Source: Desulfuromonadales bacterium
Lineage (GTDB): Bacteria > Desulfobacterota > Desulfuromonadia > Desulfuromonadales > Geopsychrobacteraceae
Direction of reading: 5' to 3'
NCBI GenBank assembly: GCA_019429255.1
Contig: JAHYIY010000022.1
Span: 1 to 42,871, forward strand
Length of the DNA: 42,871 bases
Part shown: one piece after another, positions 19,463-27,824 of the stretch
Numbering within the stretch: position 1 is the first letter of the stretch
Layout: each line of letters opens with the position of its first letter
The notes under the pieces: generated by a model
The model's input: only the letters and a program-made list of their open reading frames with translations
What the model was told of the DNA's origin: nothing
Database searches by the model: none
Made by a program: the position numbers and the translations under genes

Positions 19463-20189
19463 AACCATCGATCTGAAGAAAACTTTTCATGGCCGTGGGC
19501 AGGTCGTGCACGCCGTTGACGGCATTACCACTCATATTAAGGCCGGCGAAGTAGTTGTTGTCATCGGCCCCTCAGGATCAGGAAAATCAACCTATCTACG
19601 CTGTTTAAACGGCCTTGAAGAACTGACTTGCGGTCATATTTATATAGATGGTGTTGACCTGGCGGATCGCAAAACCGACATGAACAAGGTGCGTCGCGAA
19701 GTTGGGATGGTTTTTCAGCAGTTCAATCTGTTTCCACACAAAACCGTGCTTGAAAATCTTGTTCTGGCGCAAACTGTTGTGCGAAGGAGAAAAAAGGTCG
19801 AGGCCGCAGACAAAGCACGAACCCTGCTGAAGAAGGTAGGAATAGCTGAAAAGGAAATGGAATACCCGATTCGACTATCAGGGGGGCAGCAACAGCGGGT
19901 AGCTATCGCCCGAGCATTAGCCATGGATCCTAAAGTCATGCTGTTCGATGAGCCTACCAGTGCCCTTGACCCGGAGATGGTGGGCGAGGTTCTAGAGGTC
20001 ATGAAACAACTGGCGCGTGAAGGAATGACCATGGTGGTAGTCACCCATGAGATGGGTTTTGCCCGTGAGGTTGCTGATCGGGTACTGTTTATGGACCATG
20101 GTAAACTGGTCGAAGAAGGAACCCCCGAACATTTTTTCACCAACCCGCAGGAAGACCGCGCCAAACTTTTTCTAAAACAGGTGCTTTAG
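19455..20189 (+). CDS. Polar amino-acid ABC transporter, ATP-binding protein
   Basis: This ATPase powers the adjacent permease. The 244-residue protein has Walker [10 protein letters not shown] (39-46), Q-loop QQFNLFPH, the signature [15 protein letters not shown], Walker [15 protein letters not shown] and the H-loop [10 protein letters not shown], all close to GlnQ/HisP. It starts with GTG 19455, overlapping the permease end, with GGAGG ten bases upstream. Substrate is probably a polar amino acid such as glutamine, glutamate or an arginine-type residue; sequence alone does not decide. Confidence 0.95.
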   Translation: MIKTIDLKKTFHGRGQVVHAVDGITTHIKAGEVVVVIGPSGSGKSTYLRCLNGLEELTCGHIYIDGVDLADRKTDMNKVRREVGMVFQQFNLFPHKTVLENLVLAQTVVRRRKKVEAADKARTLLKKVGIAEKEMEYPIRLSGGQQQRVAIARALAMDPKVMLFDEPTSALDPEMVGEVLEVMKQLAREGMTMVVVTHEMGFAREVADRVLFMDHGKLVEEGTPEHFFTNPQEDRAKLFLKQVL

Positions 20190-20211
20190 GTTCTTCCTGG
20201 CGCAGTCATTG

Positions 20212-20631
20212 CTATTTAATCTCCACCGGCAGTTTCATTGCTTGCCAGGCAGCATACCCACCTAAAAGCGCATAGACACCTGTATAACCATTATTGGCAA
20301 GAATCAACGCCAGACTGGCGCTGGAAGATTCATTAGGTCAGGTGCAGTAGGTCACAACGACCGTGTCGCCCGGCACCGTGCGCTTAAACTCGTCAAATTC
20401 AGCTTGTGATGTGATACGCAGCGCGCCGGGAATCTTATCAACAGCCTGCTGCCACTGACCGGGCGTGCGCGTATCAACAAAAATCACTGATTGCTGACGT
20501 TGCAGGGCGAGAAGATCGATAACATTGATCCGCTGAACCTGATCAGGATGAGTTGGTGTTGCAGCCAGTGCAGCTGATGAGGAAAAGACCAGGCCCAGGA
20601 CAAAAATAACATGAATTGTTTTCCGTAACAT
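20212..20631 (-). CDS. Exported rhodanese-like protein with in-frame UGA, probable selenoprotein
   Basis: The gene reads from ATG 20631 (AAGGAG upstream) to a TGA at 20338-20340 and then continues in the same frame for 41 codons to TAG 20212-20214. The protein has a signal peptide (MLRKTIHVIFVLGLVF... ALAA) and a rhodanese domain: VIFVDTRTPGQWQ, IPGAL, VVVTYCT, then UGA, PNESSASLALIL and YALLGGYAAW. The second half completes the domain exactly. In Cys relatives this loop reads YCxCP(N/H)E, so UGA replaces a cysteine. A hairpin 14 bases after UGA fits a bacterial SECIS. The product would be 139 residues with Sec98 in a C-x-U motif. A nonsense mutation is the alternative, but less likely. Confidence 0.78.
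20305..20323 (-). promoter_or_regulatory. Putative SECIS element for the UGA at 20338-20340
   Basis: In the mRNA, CAGCGCC and GGCGUUG form a 7-bp stem with a five-base loop AGUCU. The loop begins 21 bases after UGA, inside the 16-37 window used for bacterial SECIS elements, and G occupies one of the first two loop positions as required for SelB recognition. It lies in coding sequence, as bacterial SECIS elements do. Confidence 0.7.
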
Positions 20632-20807
20632 CTTCACCTGCTCCTTGATTCTTTGAGTGATAGTTGGGCTTATTGTAAGGTTTCTTTCAAATACGCCAAA
20701 AAACGTCGCCGATCCTCAATCTGGGCCGGTCATACTCCTTTACCAAACATATCAGAGGTTGCGCGAAAAAGGTACCACTCGCAACAGGTGTTTAAACAAA
20801 AAGAGTT

Positions 20808-20873
20808 TTAACTATTCAGCTCTCTCCTTGCGCCCCTTGACATAGGACCCCCGATCCGGTGCTGAACAGATAC
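20808..20873 (-). mobile_element. MITE copy C (66 bp, internally deleted) with 8-bp target duplication
   Basis: Read on the minus strand it begins GTATCTGTTCAGCACCGG and ends GAGCTGAATAGTTAA, the same termini as copy A, with most of the middle missing. AAAGAGTT is duplicated exactly on both sides (20800-20807 and 20874-20881). The duplication includes the first base of the pfkA stop codon. The rest of the 20638-20880 gap holds nothing I recognise. Confidence 0.75.
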
Positions 20874-20880
20874 AAAGAGT

Positions 20881-21846
20881 TTAAACAGAAAGGCTATTGG
20901 CCAGATAGGGGAACATGGGATTAATCGGTCGAATTCCGGCCTGCGTCACTTTTTTTAAATCTGTTAACGCAATAGCCGTACCTTTCAAACCAGTCATGGT
21001 ACCGGTGTGACCCTGAATCAATCCATCAACCGCAGCACGTCCGAATCGTGCCCCCAGCAGACGGTCAAAGGCCGAAGGGGAACCGCCGCGCTGATAGTGA
21101 CCAAGAACAATAACCCGGGTTTCAAAACCGATACTGTCTTTGATCTGGGCGGCGATATCCTCGGCTCGGCCTGCACCCTCGGCCACCATGATGATACTGT
21201 TATTACGCCCTTCCTGATAACGCTTGCGCAAGTCCTTACAGATCTGTCCCAGGTCGTAAGGTTCTTCCGGAATCAGGCTGAACTCGGCACCGGTCGCAAT
21301 CGTGGCAACAACCGTCAGATAACCACAATTGCGCCCCATTATTTCGACGACAAAAGCGCGGGTATGGGAAGACGCGGTGTCCTTAAGGTTGTCAACCGCC
21401 CGGACGATATTATTCAGCGCGGTATCGACTCCCAGGGACAAGTCTGTGTATGGAATGTCATTGTCGATGGAGGCGGGAATTCCGACGACTGGAATACCCT
21501 GCTGGTGAATAGCCAGTCCCCCAGCCAAAGAGCCATCACCGCCGATGACCACCAATCCCTCGACCCCGAGCCCCTTCAAGTTGTCGCAGGCCAGGCGCAG
21601 ACCGGCATCGGTGTGCATTTCCTTGCAGCGGGCACTTTGCAGAAAGGTTCCGCCGCGTTGCAGCACGCCGCTGACGGATTTGGTTGTCAATTTTTCGTAC
21701 AATCGATCAATCAACCCCTGATACCCCTTTCGCACACCAAAGACCTCGATGCCGGACACCAGACCGGCGCGTACCACGGCTCTGACTGCGGCATTCATTC
21801 CGGATGAGTCGCCACCGCTGGTCAATACAGCTATTCGTTTAAGCAT
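20881..21846 (-). CDS. pfkA: ATP-dependent 6-phosphofructokinase
   Basis: PfkA phosphorylates fructose 6-phosphate in glycolysis. The 321-residue protein has the nucleotide loop TSGGDSSGMNAA (9-20), GGDGS at 102-106 (the glycine marks ATP rather than pyrophosphate use), the catalytic loop SIDNDIPYTD with Asp128, MGRNCG, and LGHYQRGGSPSAFDR. AAGGGAAAC precedes the ATG at 21846. It is a single gene on the minus strand, and its stop codon abuts a MITE. Length and motifs are normal for the bacterial enzyme. Confidence 0.95.
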   Translation of the reverse strand: MLKRIAVLTSGGDSSGMNAAVRAVVRAGLVSGIEVFGVRKGYQGLIDRLYEKLTTKSVSGVLQRGGTFLQSARCKEMHTDAGLRLACDNLKGLGVEGLVVIGGDGSLAGGLAIHQQGIPVVGIPASIDNDIPYTDLSLGVDTALNNIVRAVDNLKDTASSHTRAFVVEIMGRNCGYLTVVATIATGAEFSLIPEEPYDLGQICKDLRKRYQEGRNNSIIMVAEGAGRAEDIAAQIKDSIGFETRVIVLGHYQRGGSPSAFDRLLGARFGRAAVDGLIQGHTGTMTGLKGTAIALTDLKKVTQAGIRPINPMFPYLANSLSV

Positions 21847-22018
21847 GATGTTTCCCTTTCATGTTGAAATAATGCCAGATGGTTAACCATAAAAGATATA
21901 AATAGCATTTACCCACTTTATCAATGATGATTTCTCTCATTTGTTTCACATAGATAGTAATAGTCTAAAGAGGTTTTTCCAGTTCTCAAAAAAAATATAT
22001 TTTCTATGGTCGTTATCC

Positions 22019-22047
22019 TTGACTGTAAAAAAAAAGGGTTCTAAATT
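22019..22047 (+). promoter_or_regulatory. Candidate promoter of the Na/Pi cotransporter gene
   Basis: TTGACT is followed after exactly 17 bases by TAAATT in an AT-rich intergenic stretch. It lies about 50 bases upstream of the ATG at 22099. No Pho-box-like direct repeat was recognised by eye. Confidence 0.45.
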
Positions 22048-22098
22048 GCCGACAGCTATCATACTCTATCAGACTACCAACGAGCTGAACAAAACTAT

Positions 22099-23775
22099 AT
22101 GATTGATCCCTTCACAATGGCCTACACCGCAATCGGTGGCCTTGGCATCTTTATTCTTGGCATGAAGTTTCTCTCTGACAGCCTGCAGTTGCTGTCGGGC
22201 GGTGTTATCCGCAAGGTCATCTCATCACTGACCAGTAATCGTTTTTTGGCGGTTCTTGTCGGCATTTCGGTAACAGCATTTGTCCAGTCATCGACCATTT
22301 CAACCGTCATGGTGGTTGGCCTGGTCAACGCCGGCCTGATGCAGTTGACCCAGGCCATCGGTTTTATTCTCGGTGCCAACATCGGCACCACGGTTACCGG
22401 CTGGATCCTGGCCATAAAAATTGGAAAATACGGACTGCTTCTTGTCGGCCTCGGCATTTTCCCCATGCTCTTTTCCAAAAATGATCGGATTACCGCGACG
22501 GCCCGGGTCCTTGTTGCCCTGGGCCTGATCTTTTTGGGACTGGAGATCATGAGCGATGCGTTCCGGCCACTACGAAGCGACGAACGCTTTATGAACCTGA
22601 TGCTACTTCTTGACGCTCAGTCCTTGATCAGCATTCTCGGTTGCGTTCTCATCGGTTGTCTCCTCACGATGGCGGTTCAGAGCAGCTCGGCCATGCTCGG
22701 CATCACCATTGCTCTGGCGGCAACCGGCGCTATCCCCTTCCATACCGCTGTCGCGCTGGTTATGGGGGAAAATATCGGCACAACCATCACCGCCCAACTG
22801 GCAGCCATCGGTGGCTCGGTCGCTGCGCGACGCACTGCAATGGCTCATAGTGTATTTAATGTCGTGGGGGTATGCATTATCGTCATCATCTTCTCCCCCT
22901 TCGTCGCTCTGGTTGAGTCACTTGTCCCCGGCACCGCCAATTTTGCCAACGAAGTCGGTGACCGACCTTATATTGCCGCCCACATTGCTTTTGCCCATAG
23001 CATGTTCAATATCACGGCTACTCTTATTGTCTTACCGTTTCTCGGACTATTAGCCAAGCTGGTCATTAACATGGTACCGGATAAGGAAGGTGGCCCCAAA
23101 GGTTCCTTTAAGTATGTCGGGGCTCCGGGTTCCATGCCCATCGCTATTGGTGTCGGTATGGTTTTTGAGGAGTTGAAAAAAATGCAGGGGCGGGTTCATA
23201 AAGCTCTACGACATGCCTTCAGTTTTCTCCAGCGTGACCTTAAGGGACACGAAAAGTTTTACCGTAAGGTGAAGGCAATTGAAGAACAGACAGATATTAT
23301 TCAACACGAAATTACGACATTTACGGTTGCACTGATGCAAGGGGGAAAATCCACCAAGGAACAATCCGATCGTGCCTATGCCTATGTTCGTGCGGCCGAC
23401 GAACTGGAATCCATTGCCGATTATGCCCTTTCTTTATGTTCCTATATGCGCCGCCTGGAAAAGAACGATCTCGACTACAGTGCTGATGCCTGGAATGATC
23501 TGCACAATTTTCATCATGAACTCTTCGCTTTTTATAACCTGGTCTGCAAGGTTTTTCATAGCGAGGCTGAAATCAATAAAAGCCTTATTCGCAATGAGGC
23601 AAAACGCCTTAACGACCTGGCTGATTCTATCCGTAAGGCCCATCTTGACCGGATGAAGGCCGGATCCTGCAATGCCCTGCCCGCTTTAACCTTCAGCGAC
23701 ATGGCGGTCGCTATGCGCCGCATCAAAAACCATACCGTTAACCTCTACGAAGCCCTGGCTGAAGAAGACGAATGA
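22099..23775 (+). CDS. Na+/phosphate cotransporter family protein with PhoU-like tail
   Basis: This 558-residue inner-membrane protein belongs to the Na/Pi cotransporter (NptA/YjbB) family, which moves phosphate with sodium. The two inverted halves each carry the QSSS/T signature: VQSSTIST (about 62-69) with GANIGTTVT, and VQSSSAML (about 193-200) with GENIGTTIT. After the last helix, about residues 350-558, a helical PhoU-like domain follows, with KAIEEQTDIIQHEITTF and RAADELESIADYAL. A Ribosome site before ATG 22099 is weak; ATG 22117 is an alternative. It may export or import phosphate, and no pst genes are nearby. Confidence 0.92.
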   Translation: MIDPFTMAYTAIGGLGIFILGMKFLSDSLQLLSGGVIRKVISSLTSNRFLAVLVGISVTAFVQSSTISTVMVVGLVNAGLMQLTQAIGFILGANIGTTVTGWILAIKIGKYGLLLVGLGIFPMLFSKNDRITATARVLVALGLIFLGLEIMSDAFRPLRSDERFMNLMLLLDAQSLISILGCVLIGCLLTMAVQSSSAMLGITIALAATGAIPFHTAVALVMGENIGTTITAQLAAIGGSVAARRTAMAHSVFNVVGVCIIVIIFSPFVALVESLVPGTANFANEVGDRPYIAAHIAFAHSMFNITATLIVLPFLGLLAKLVINMVPDKEGGPKGSFKYVGAPGSMPIAIGVGMVFEELKKMQGRVHKALRHAFSFLQRDLKGHEKFYRKVKAIEEQTDIIQHEITTFTVALMQGGKSTKEQSDRAYAYVRAADELESIADYALSLCSYMRRLEKNDLDYSADAWNDLHNFHHELFAFYNLVCKVFHSEAEINKSLIRNEAKRLNDLADSIRKAHLDRMKAGSCNALPALTFSDMAVAMRRIKNHTVNLYEALAEEDE

Positions 23776-23799
23776 GGCAAGCTGAACGACACGCATCAA

Positions 23800-24762
23800 T
23801 CATCCTGATATACACTGAAAACGCCCCGTCACTTCATGTTGCTGAACTTCCTGCAGGAGAAATTCGCGGAAGATTTTCTCGGTCAAGGTGGGAATTTTAT
23901 CCAGTAGTTGCACCAGGGAAATCATATTGACCATGTTGTTTTTCGCCGTTGTAATCGGAACAATATCTCCGCGCTGAATTTCCTCCCAGATCAGATGGGC
24001 GGTTGCAACCCCCAGCCCCATTCCCAATCGCAAGCTGTTCAGTAAAGCTTCATGGGTATCCAACGTCATGACCACGGACAATGTCTGCGGAATCCTGCCG
24101 AAATGATGACGAAACCAGAGGTCAAGAATCGACGGATCATCTTCGTCGGTAACAAAATCCTTGCCGACCAGATTGGTCTGGCTGTGATCACCATTAATCT
24201 CCCCAGTATAGTAATCCCTCGAGGAAACCAGCATCATCTCTTCTCGCAGCAACGGTTCCATGCTGAAAATATCCGGAAATCCAGGTAATTCCCCCGGTTC
24301 GTAATAAACATCGACAAGAGCAAAATCAAGCTCACCCTTTTGCAGCATGGATAACAGCGGTACGGCTTCCTTAAGTTTTAACTCAAACACAACGTCCGGA
24401 TAAATCGCGCGAAACCGCTGGCAAAAACGTGGCAGGTATTCCTTACCAAACTCACGGGGGGCCCCGATGCGCAGCTTGCCGGCTGGTCGATCGTGCGGCA
24501 AACGTATCGCGTCGATGTCACTGATCAGCTTCTCGATCAATGGTGCGATCAGGCTGTAGAGATGCTGTGCGGCTGCCGTCGGCACCAATTGTTTGTGCAT
24601 TCGGATAAACAGCGGTGTTTTTACTTCTTCTTCAAGTTTTTTCAGCTGCTGACTGACAGCCGGCTGGGTCAGATTCAACTTCTGTGACGCAGCTACACTG
24701 CTACCAAGTTTATAAACAAAGTAAAATATCTTTAAACGATTCATGTCTGGCAGGTTAATCAT
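23800..24762 (-). CDS. LysR-family transcriptional regulator
   Basis: This is a 320-residue regulator with an N-terminal winged helix (MNRLKIFYFVYKLGSSVAASQKLNLTQPAVSQQLKKLEEEV) and a C-terminal LysR substrate-binding domain (KLRIGAPREFGKEYLP, LDFALVDVYYEPGELPG). It lies convergent with the Na/Pi cotransporter and divergent from a 54-residue membrane protein and azlCD, so it could control that divergent group; LysR genes often do. AGGA precedes the ATG at 24762. The effector is unknown. Confidence 0.93.
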   Translation of the reverse strand: MINLPDMNRLKIFYFVYKLGSSVAASQKLNLTQPAVSQQLKKLEEEVKTPLFIRMHKQLVPTAAAQHLYSLIAPLIEKLISDIDAIRLPHDRPAGKLRIGAPREFGKEYLPRFCQRFRAIYPDVVFELKLKEAVPLLSMLQKGELDFALVDVYYEPGELPGFPDIFSMEPLLREEMMLVSSRDYYTGEINGDHSQTNLVGKDFVTDEDDPSILDLWFRHHFGRIPQTLSVVMTLDTHEALLNSLRLGMGLGVATAHLIWEEIQRGDIVPITTAKNNMVNMISLVQLLDKIPTLTEKIFREFLLQEVQQHEVTGRFQCISG

Positions 24763-24925
24763 GGATTATCCTATGGTTCGAATTTGAGTAATTTACTTAT
24801 ACATAATAATAGTGGAATAATCCAGCTAAACAGAATCAATTTCGCGAGTAATCCCAGGAAACACAGGACGTCTGGTTATAGACAACCTAAGTCGTCGACC
24901 AGACCAGGGTAAACAGGAGCCCACC

Positions 24926-25090
24926 ATGACATATCTGATGTTAGCAATTTTTGTGACTATCGCTGTGTTGACGATTATCGGATCAGTTCGTCTGAAAGTA
25001 TGGGAGCATCATGGTCGCGTCGTCAACGGTGACTGGATCACTGACGACGAAAGACTGCATCTGATGAGCCGCTGGGGCGCCGGGTATTGA
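24926..25090 (+). CDS. Small single-pass membrane protein (54 aa)
   Basis: A clear AGGAG at 24915-24919 precedes ATG 24926, and the frame ends at TGA 25088-25090. The product has one hydrophobic segment (residues about 4-20, YLMLAIFVTIAVLTIIG) and a hydrophilic tail containing WEHHGRVVNGDWITDDERLHLM. No family is recognised. It is divergent from the LysR gene and 40 bases before azlC. A GTCTGGT/ACCAGAC inverted repeat (24870-24904) lies just upstream and could be a regulator site; this is a weak inference. Confidence 0.65.
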   Translation: MTYLMLAIFVTIAVLTIIGSVRLKVWEHHGRVVNGDWITDDERLHLMSRWGAGY

Positions 25091-25130
25091 CCCGTTAAAA
25101 ACATCCTGCTCTTGAACTGTTCGACGGTTA

Positions 25131-25847
25131 GTGATAAACCCTTCCTTCATGAATCCTCAACAGCTTTCATCTGATTCATTTAAATCGGCAATTCCCGCCG
25201 TCTGGCCGATCTGTCTCGGCTATTTCCCTATCGGTCTGGCCCTTGGCGTTCTCGCTCAGCAAGCGGCTATTCCCTGGTGGGCTATGGCGCTGATGTCCGT
25301 TCTGGTGTTTGCCGGCAGTGCGCAGTTTATCTGCGTTGCGATGATTGTGGCCGGCAGTTCCCTGTGGGCGATGATTGGCACGACCTTTATCGTTAATTTA
25401 CGCCATGTGCTGATGAGTTCCGCTCTGGCCGTTTATCTGCATGGTGTCAGACGCTCTTTTTTGGCGCTATTTTCCTACGGTATCACCGACGAAAGCTTTG
25501 CCGTCAACATGGCACGTTTTCGTGCCGGCAACTGGACGCTCTTTCAGGCCCTGATCGTCAATCATCTGGCCAACAGCGTCTGGATCCTGGCCACTGTCAG
25601 CGGGGTATTGATCGGACAGCTAGTCCCTGCCGGGGCCTTTGGTATCGACTATGCTCTGGTCGGCATGTTTATCTGTTTGCTGGTGTTCCAGCTTCATGGC
25701 CGACTCTATGTCATCACCGCGCTTATTGCTGCCACTGTCGCCGTGCTATGGGCCTGGTTGATTCCGGGCGATTCCTATATTGTCGGCGCAGCTGTCTGTG
25801 CCGCAACCTGCGGCTATCTGCTCCAAAAAAGACGCGGTAAAAGCTGA
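25131..25847 (+). CDS. azlC: AzlC-family branched-chain amino-acid exporter subunit
   Basis: AzlC is the large membrane subunit of a two-part exporter of branched-chain amino acids. The 238-residue protein shows the family strings AVWPICLGYFPIGLALGVLA, SVLVFAGSAQFI, NLRHVLMSSAL and YGITDESFAV, with several membrane helices. It may start at GTG 25131 or at ATG 25149; neither has a strong ribosome site. Its stop overlaps the azlD start (TGATG), so the two are translationally coupled. Confidence 0.92.
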   Translation: MINPSFMNPQQLSSDSFKSAIPAVWPICLGYFPIGLALGVLAQQAAIPWWAMALMSVLVFAGSAQFICVAMIVAGSSLWAMIGTTFIVNLRHVLMSSALAVYLHGVRRSFLALFSYGITDESFAVNMARFRAGNWTLFQALIVNHLANSVWILATVSGVLIGQLVPAGAFGIDYALVGMFICLLVFQLHGRLYVITALIAATVAVLWAWLIPGDSYIVGAAVCAATCGYLLQKRRGKS

Positions 25848-26170
25848 TGAGTGCTGCTGAATATCTGTTTCTTTTTATCGGCATGGGGCTGGTCACCTAC
25901 CTGCCCCGCGCCCTGCCCTTGCTCTATCTGTCCCATAAAAAGATGCCGCAAGGACTGATTGACTGGCTTGGTTACATCCCGGTTGCTGTCCTTGGCGCAT
26001 TACTGGCTCCGATCCTATTCATCGATACCACCATTGCAGCAATCACCTTTGGCAAGCTGGAATTTCTGGTCGCCATTCCGACATTGATCTTTGCCGTAAA
26101 AACCCGTAGTCTCGGCGGCACCGTGCTGGTAGGGATGTTCTTTTACTGGTTGGCCGGCATTTTTTTATAA
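25847..26170 (+). CDS. azlD: AzlD-family branched-chain amino-acid exporter subunit
   Basis: The 107-residue partner of AzlC has about four hydrophobic helices and the family wording MGLVTYLPRALPLLYLS and LGYIPVAVLGALLAPI. The start ATG at 25847 overlaps the azlC stop. The pair is expected to sit in the inner membrane and export branched-chain amino acids or analogues. The divergent LysR gene could be its regulator, though a 54-residue membrane-protein gene lies between. Confidence 0.92.
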   Translation: MSAAEYLFLFIGMGLVTYLPRALPLLYLSHKKMPQGLIDWLGYIPVAVLGALLAPILFIDTTIAAITFGKLEFLVAIPTLIFAVKTRSLGGTVLVGMFFYWLAGIFL

Positions 26171-26191
26171 GCACTCTCCATGGAATTAACA

Positions 26192-26491
26192 ATGAAACTG
26201 ACAGGTAAGCAAGCAAGATATTTACGTGGCCTCGGTCACCATCTGCAGGCGATTGTGATGATTGGCAAGGATGAATTGACTGACAGAGTGGTTGCCGCTA
26301 CCGACGAAGCCTTGACCAGCCACGAGTTGATAAAAGTGAAGTTGCAGGATGGTTGCCTCAGCGACCGCCGCGAGATCGCCAGTGAACTGGCCCAGGCAAC
26401 CTCTTCCAACGTCGCCCAGGTTCTCGGCCGTACTTTTCTGCTCTATCGCAGACACCCGGAAAACCCTCAAATTTCCCTACCAAAGCCCTGA
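26192..26491 (+). CDS. yhbY: YhbY/CRM-domain RNA-binding protein
   Basis: This CRM-domain protein associates with pre-50S ribosomes in relatives. The product begins LTGKQARYLRGLGHHLQAIVMIGKDELTD, the hallmark of the family, and keeps HELIKVKL and the end region VLGRTFLLYR. The family normally starts at the M of MKLTGKQ, so ATG 26192 is chosen; ATG 26180, four codons earlier, is also possible and neither has a strong ribosome site. It follows azlD by about 20 bases. The 265-base gap downstream (26492-26756) holds the promoter and leader of the next operon. Confidence 0.9.
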   Translation: MKLTGKQARYLRGLGHHLQAIVMIGKDELTDRVVAATDEALTSHELIKVKLQDGCLSDRREIASELAQATSSNVAQVLGRTFLLYRRHPENPQISLPKP

Positions 26492-26570
26492 GTGCCCTTC
26501 CTCGAATATGTCCCTAAAATGCTAAGATATATAGGCTTTTCTTTTTAATTAAGAGGACATACTTTTTTTA

Positions 26571-26599
26571 TTGACGAAGCCCGATCATGAGCGTATATG
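26571..26599 (+). promoter_or_regulatory. Candidate promoter of the ATP-grasp/KamA operon
   Basis: TTGACG and TATATG are separated by exactly 17 bases. Transcription from here would give a leader of about 150 bases, long enough to include the whole stem structure at 26654-26754. Confidence 0.5.
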
Positions 26600-26653
26600 C
26601 AAAACAAAACAGCATTCATGTTCGGGAATGCGTAACGACCCAAGCTTAAAAAG

Positions 26654-26754
26654 TAACCCCTTTTTATAGCCATTGCCGCCAGGCACCCGAACCTGGAATT
26701 TGCTGTCTTTTGGTCAAGAGTTCCATTTTTTTCAGGCTACGTAAAAAGGGGTTA
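26654..26754 (+). promoter_or_regulatory. Structured 5' leader that sequesters the Shine-Dalgarno
   Basis: TAACCCCTTTTTA followed by TAGCC (26654-26671) pairs with GGCTA, a two-base bulge, and TAAAAAGGGGTTA (26735-26754). This makes an 18-bp stem whose 3' strand contains the AAGGGG ribosome site five bases before ATG 26757. Inside are two smaller possible hairpins: CCAGG/CCTGG (26679-26696) and CTTTT/AAGAG around GGTC. The layout resembles a riboswitch or other translation-controlling RNA. No known riboswitch class was recognised. Confidence 0.6.
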
Positions 26755-26756
26755 TC

Positions 26757-27824
26757 ATGAACGTTGCGCTTGTCTTTAATCTGCGCGAGGAGTCCGTCGA
26801 CGACGACGAACCTCCCTCGCAACCTCCCAGCGAAATGATCAACGACATCTATGCCGAATGGGATGATATCAATACCATTGCGGCGGTCGAAGCCGCTTTG
26901 TCGACACGCCATCAGGTGACCCTGATCAATGCCGGTCTGGATGCTTTCGAAAAACTGCGTAAGCTGAAACCTGACCTGGTTTTTAATATCGCTGAAGGTC
27001 TGCATAGTTCCAGTCGTGAGGCACAGATCCCTGCCCTGCTGGACATGCTGCAGATCCCCTACACCGGCAGCGATCCTGTCACCCTCGGTTTGTGTCTGGA
27101 CAAGCAACGCACTAAAGAAATCTTGAAACAGCATCGGGTTCCGACCCCGCGTTTCTGGATTGTCGCAAATTCTCTCGAAATCCCCCGCAACCTGCGCTAT
27201 CCGCTGATGGTCAAACCTTGTCTGGAAGGCTCCAGCAAGGGGGTTACCAACAATGCTTTGGTTCACAATCGCAAGGAACTTGCCCGGCAGCTTGAATGGA
27301 TCACGGCGACCTATGCACAAAAAGCCATCATCGAGGAATTTCTTCCTGGCCGTGAATTTACCGTCGCACTTCTGGGCAATGGTACTGACATCAGGGTTCT
27401 GCCGATTGTTGAAATCAATTTTGCCACTTTGCCGGCGGGCTGTAACCCGATCTACTCCTATGAGGCCAAGTGGGTATGGGATACGGAGGAGTCCCCACTA
27501 CAGATTTTTGACTGTCCAGCCACGCTTGACCCCTTTCTCCAGCAACAGATTGAACAATTGTGTCGCCAAGCTTTTAATGCTCTTGGCTGTCGCGACTGGT
27601 GCCGCGTCGATGTGCGTCTGGATGCTCTAGGGCGGCCACAGGTGATCGAACTGAACCCGCTGCCGGGAATTCTTCCCCGGCCTGAACAGAACAGCTGTTT
27701 TCCCAAAGCAGCACGAGCGGCAGGATTATCCTATATCGAAATGATTCTGCAGGTGGTTGATTTGGCATCACAACGCTACAATCTTGTTCAGGAGTTCAGA
27801 GATGAAAGTCGCTGTCTGTTATAA
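26757..27824 (+). CDS. D-Ala-D-Ala-ligase-like ATP-grasp enzyme 1
   Basis: This 355-residue protein has the D-alanine-D-alanine ligase fold: an N-terminal domain with LVFNIAEGLHSSSREAQIPALLDMLQIPYTGS, a central ATP-grasp lid with YPLMVKPCLEGSSKG and EEFLPGREFTVALLG, and the metal-binding strand QVIELNPLPGI with Glu298 and Asn300. Such enzymes join an acyl-phosphate-activated carboxylate to an amine. It is the first gene of a four-gene unit with a paralogue, a GNAT and KamA, so a peptide or amide bond to a beta-amino acid is more likely than a cell-wall role. Its end overlaps the next gene by 23 bases. Confidence 0.88.
   Translation: MNVALVFNLREESVDDDEPPSQPPSEMINDIYAEWDDINTIAAVEAALSTRHQVTLINAGLDAFEKLRKLKPDLVFNIAEGLHSSSREAQIPALLDMLQIPYTGSDPVTLGLCLDKQRTKEILKQHRVPTPRFWIVANSLEIPRNLRYPLMVKPCLEGSSKGVTNNALVHNRKELARQLEWITATYAQKAIIEEFLPGREFTVALLGNGTDIRVLPIVEINFATLPAGCNPIYSYEAKWVWDTEESPLQIFDCPATLDPFLQQQIEQLCRQAFNALGCRDWCRVDVRLDALGRPQVIELNPLPGILPRPEQNSCFPKAARAAGLSYIEMILQVVDLASQRYNLVQEFRDESRCLL

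Noticed and set aside
20338-20637. Reading the rhodanese gene as a 99-residue protein ending at TGA
   Set aside because: The next 41 codons complete the same domain in frame and a SECIS-like hairpin follows; the truncated reading leaves half a fold.
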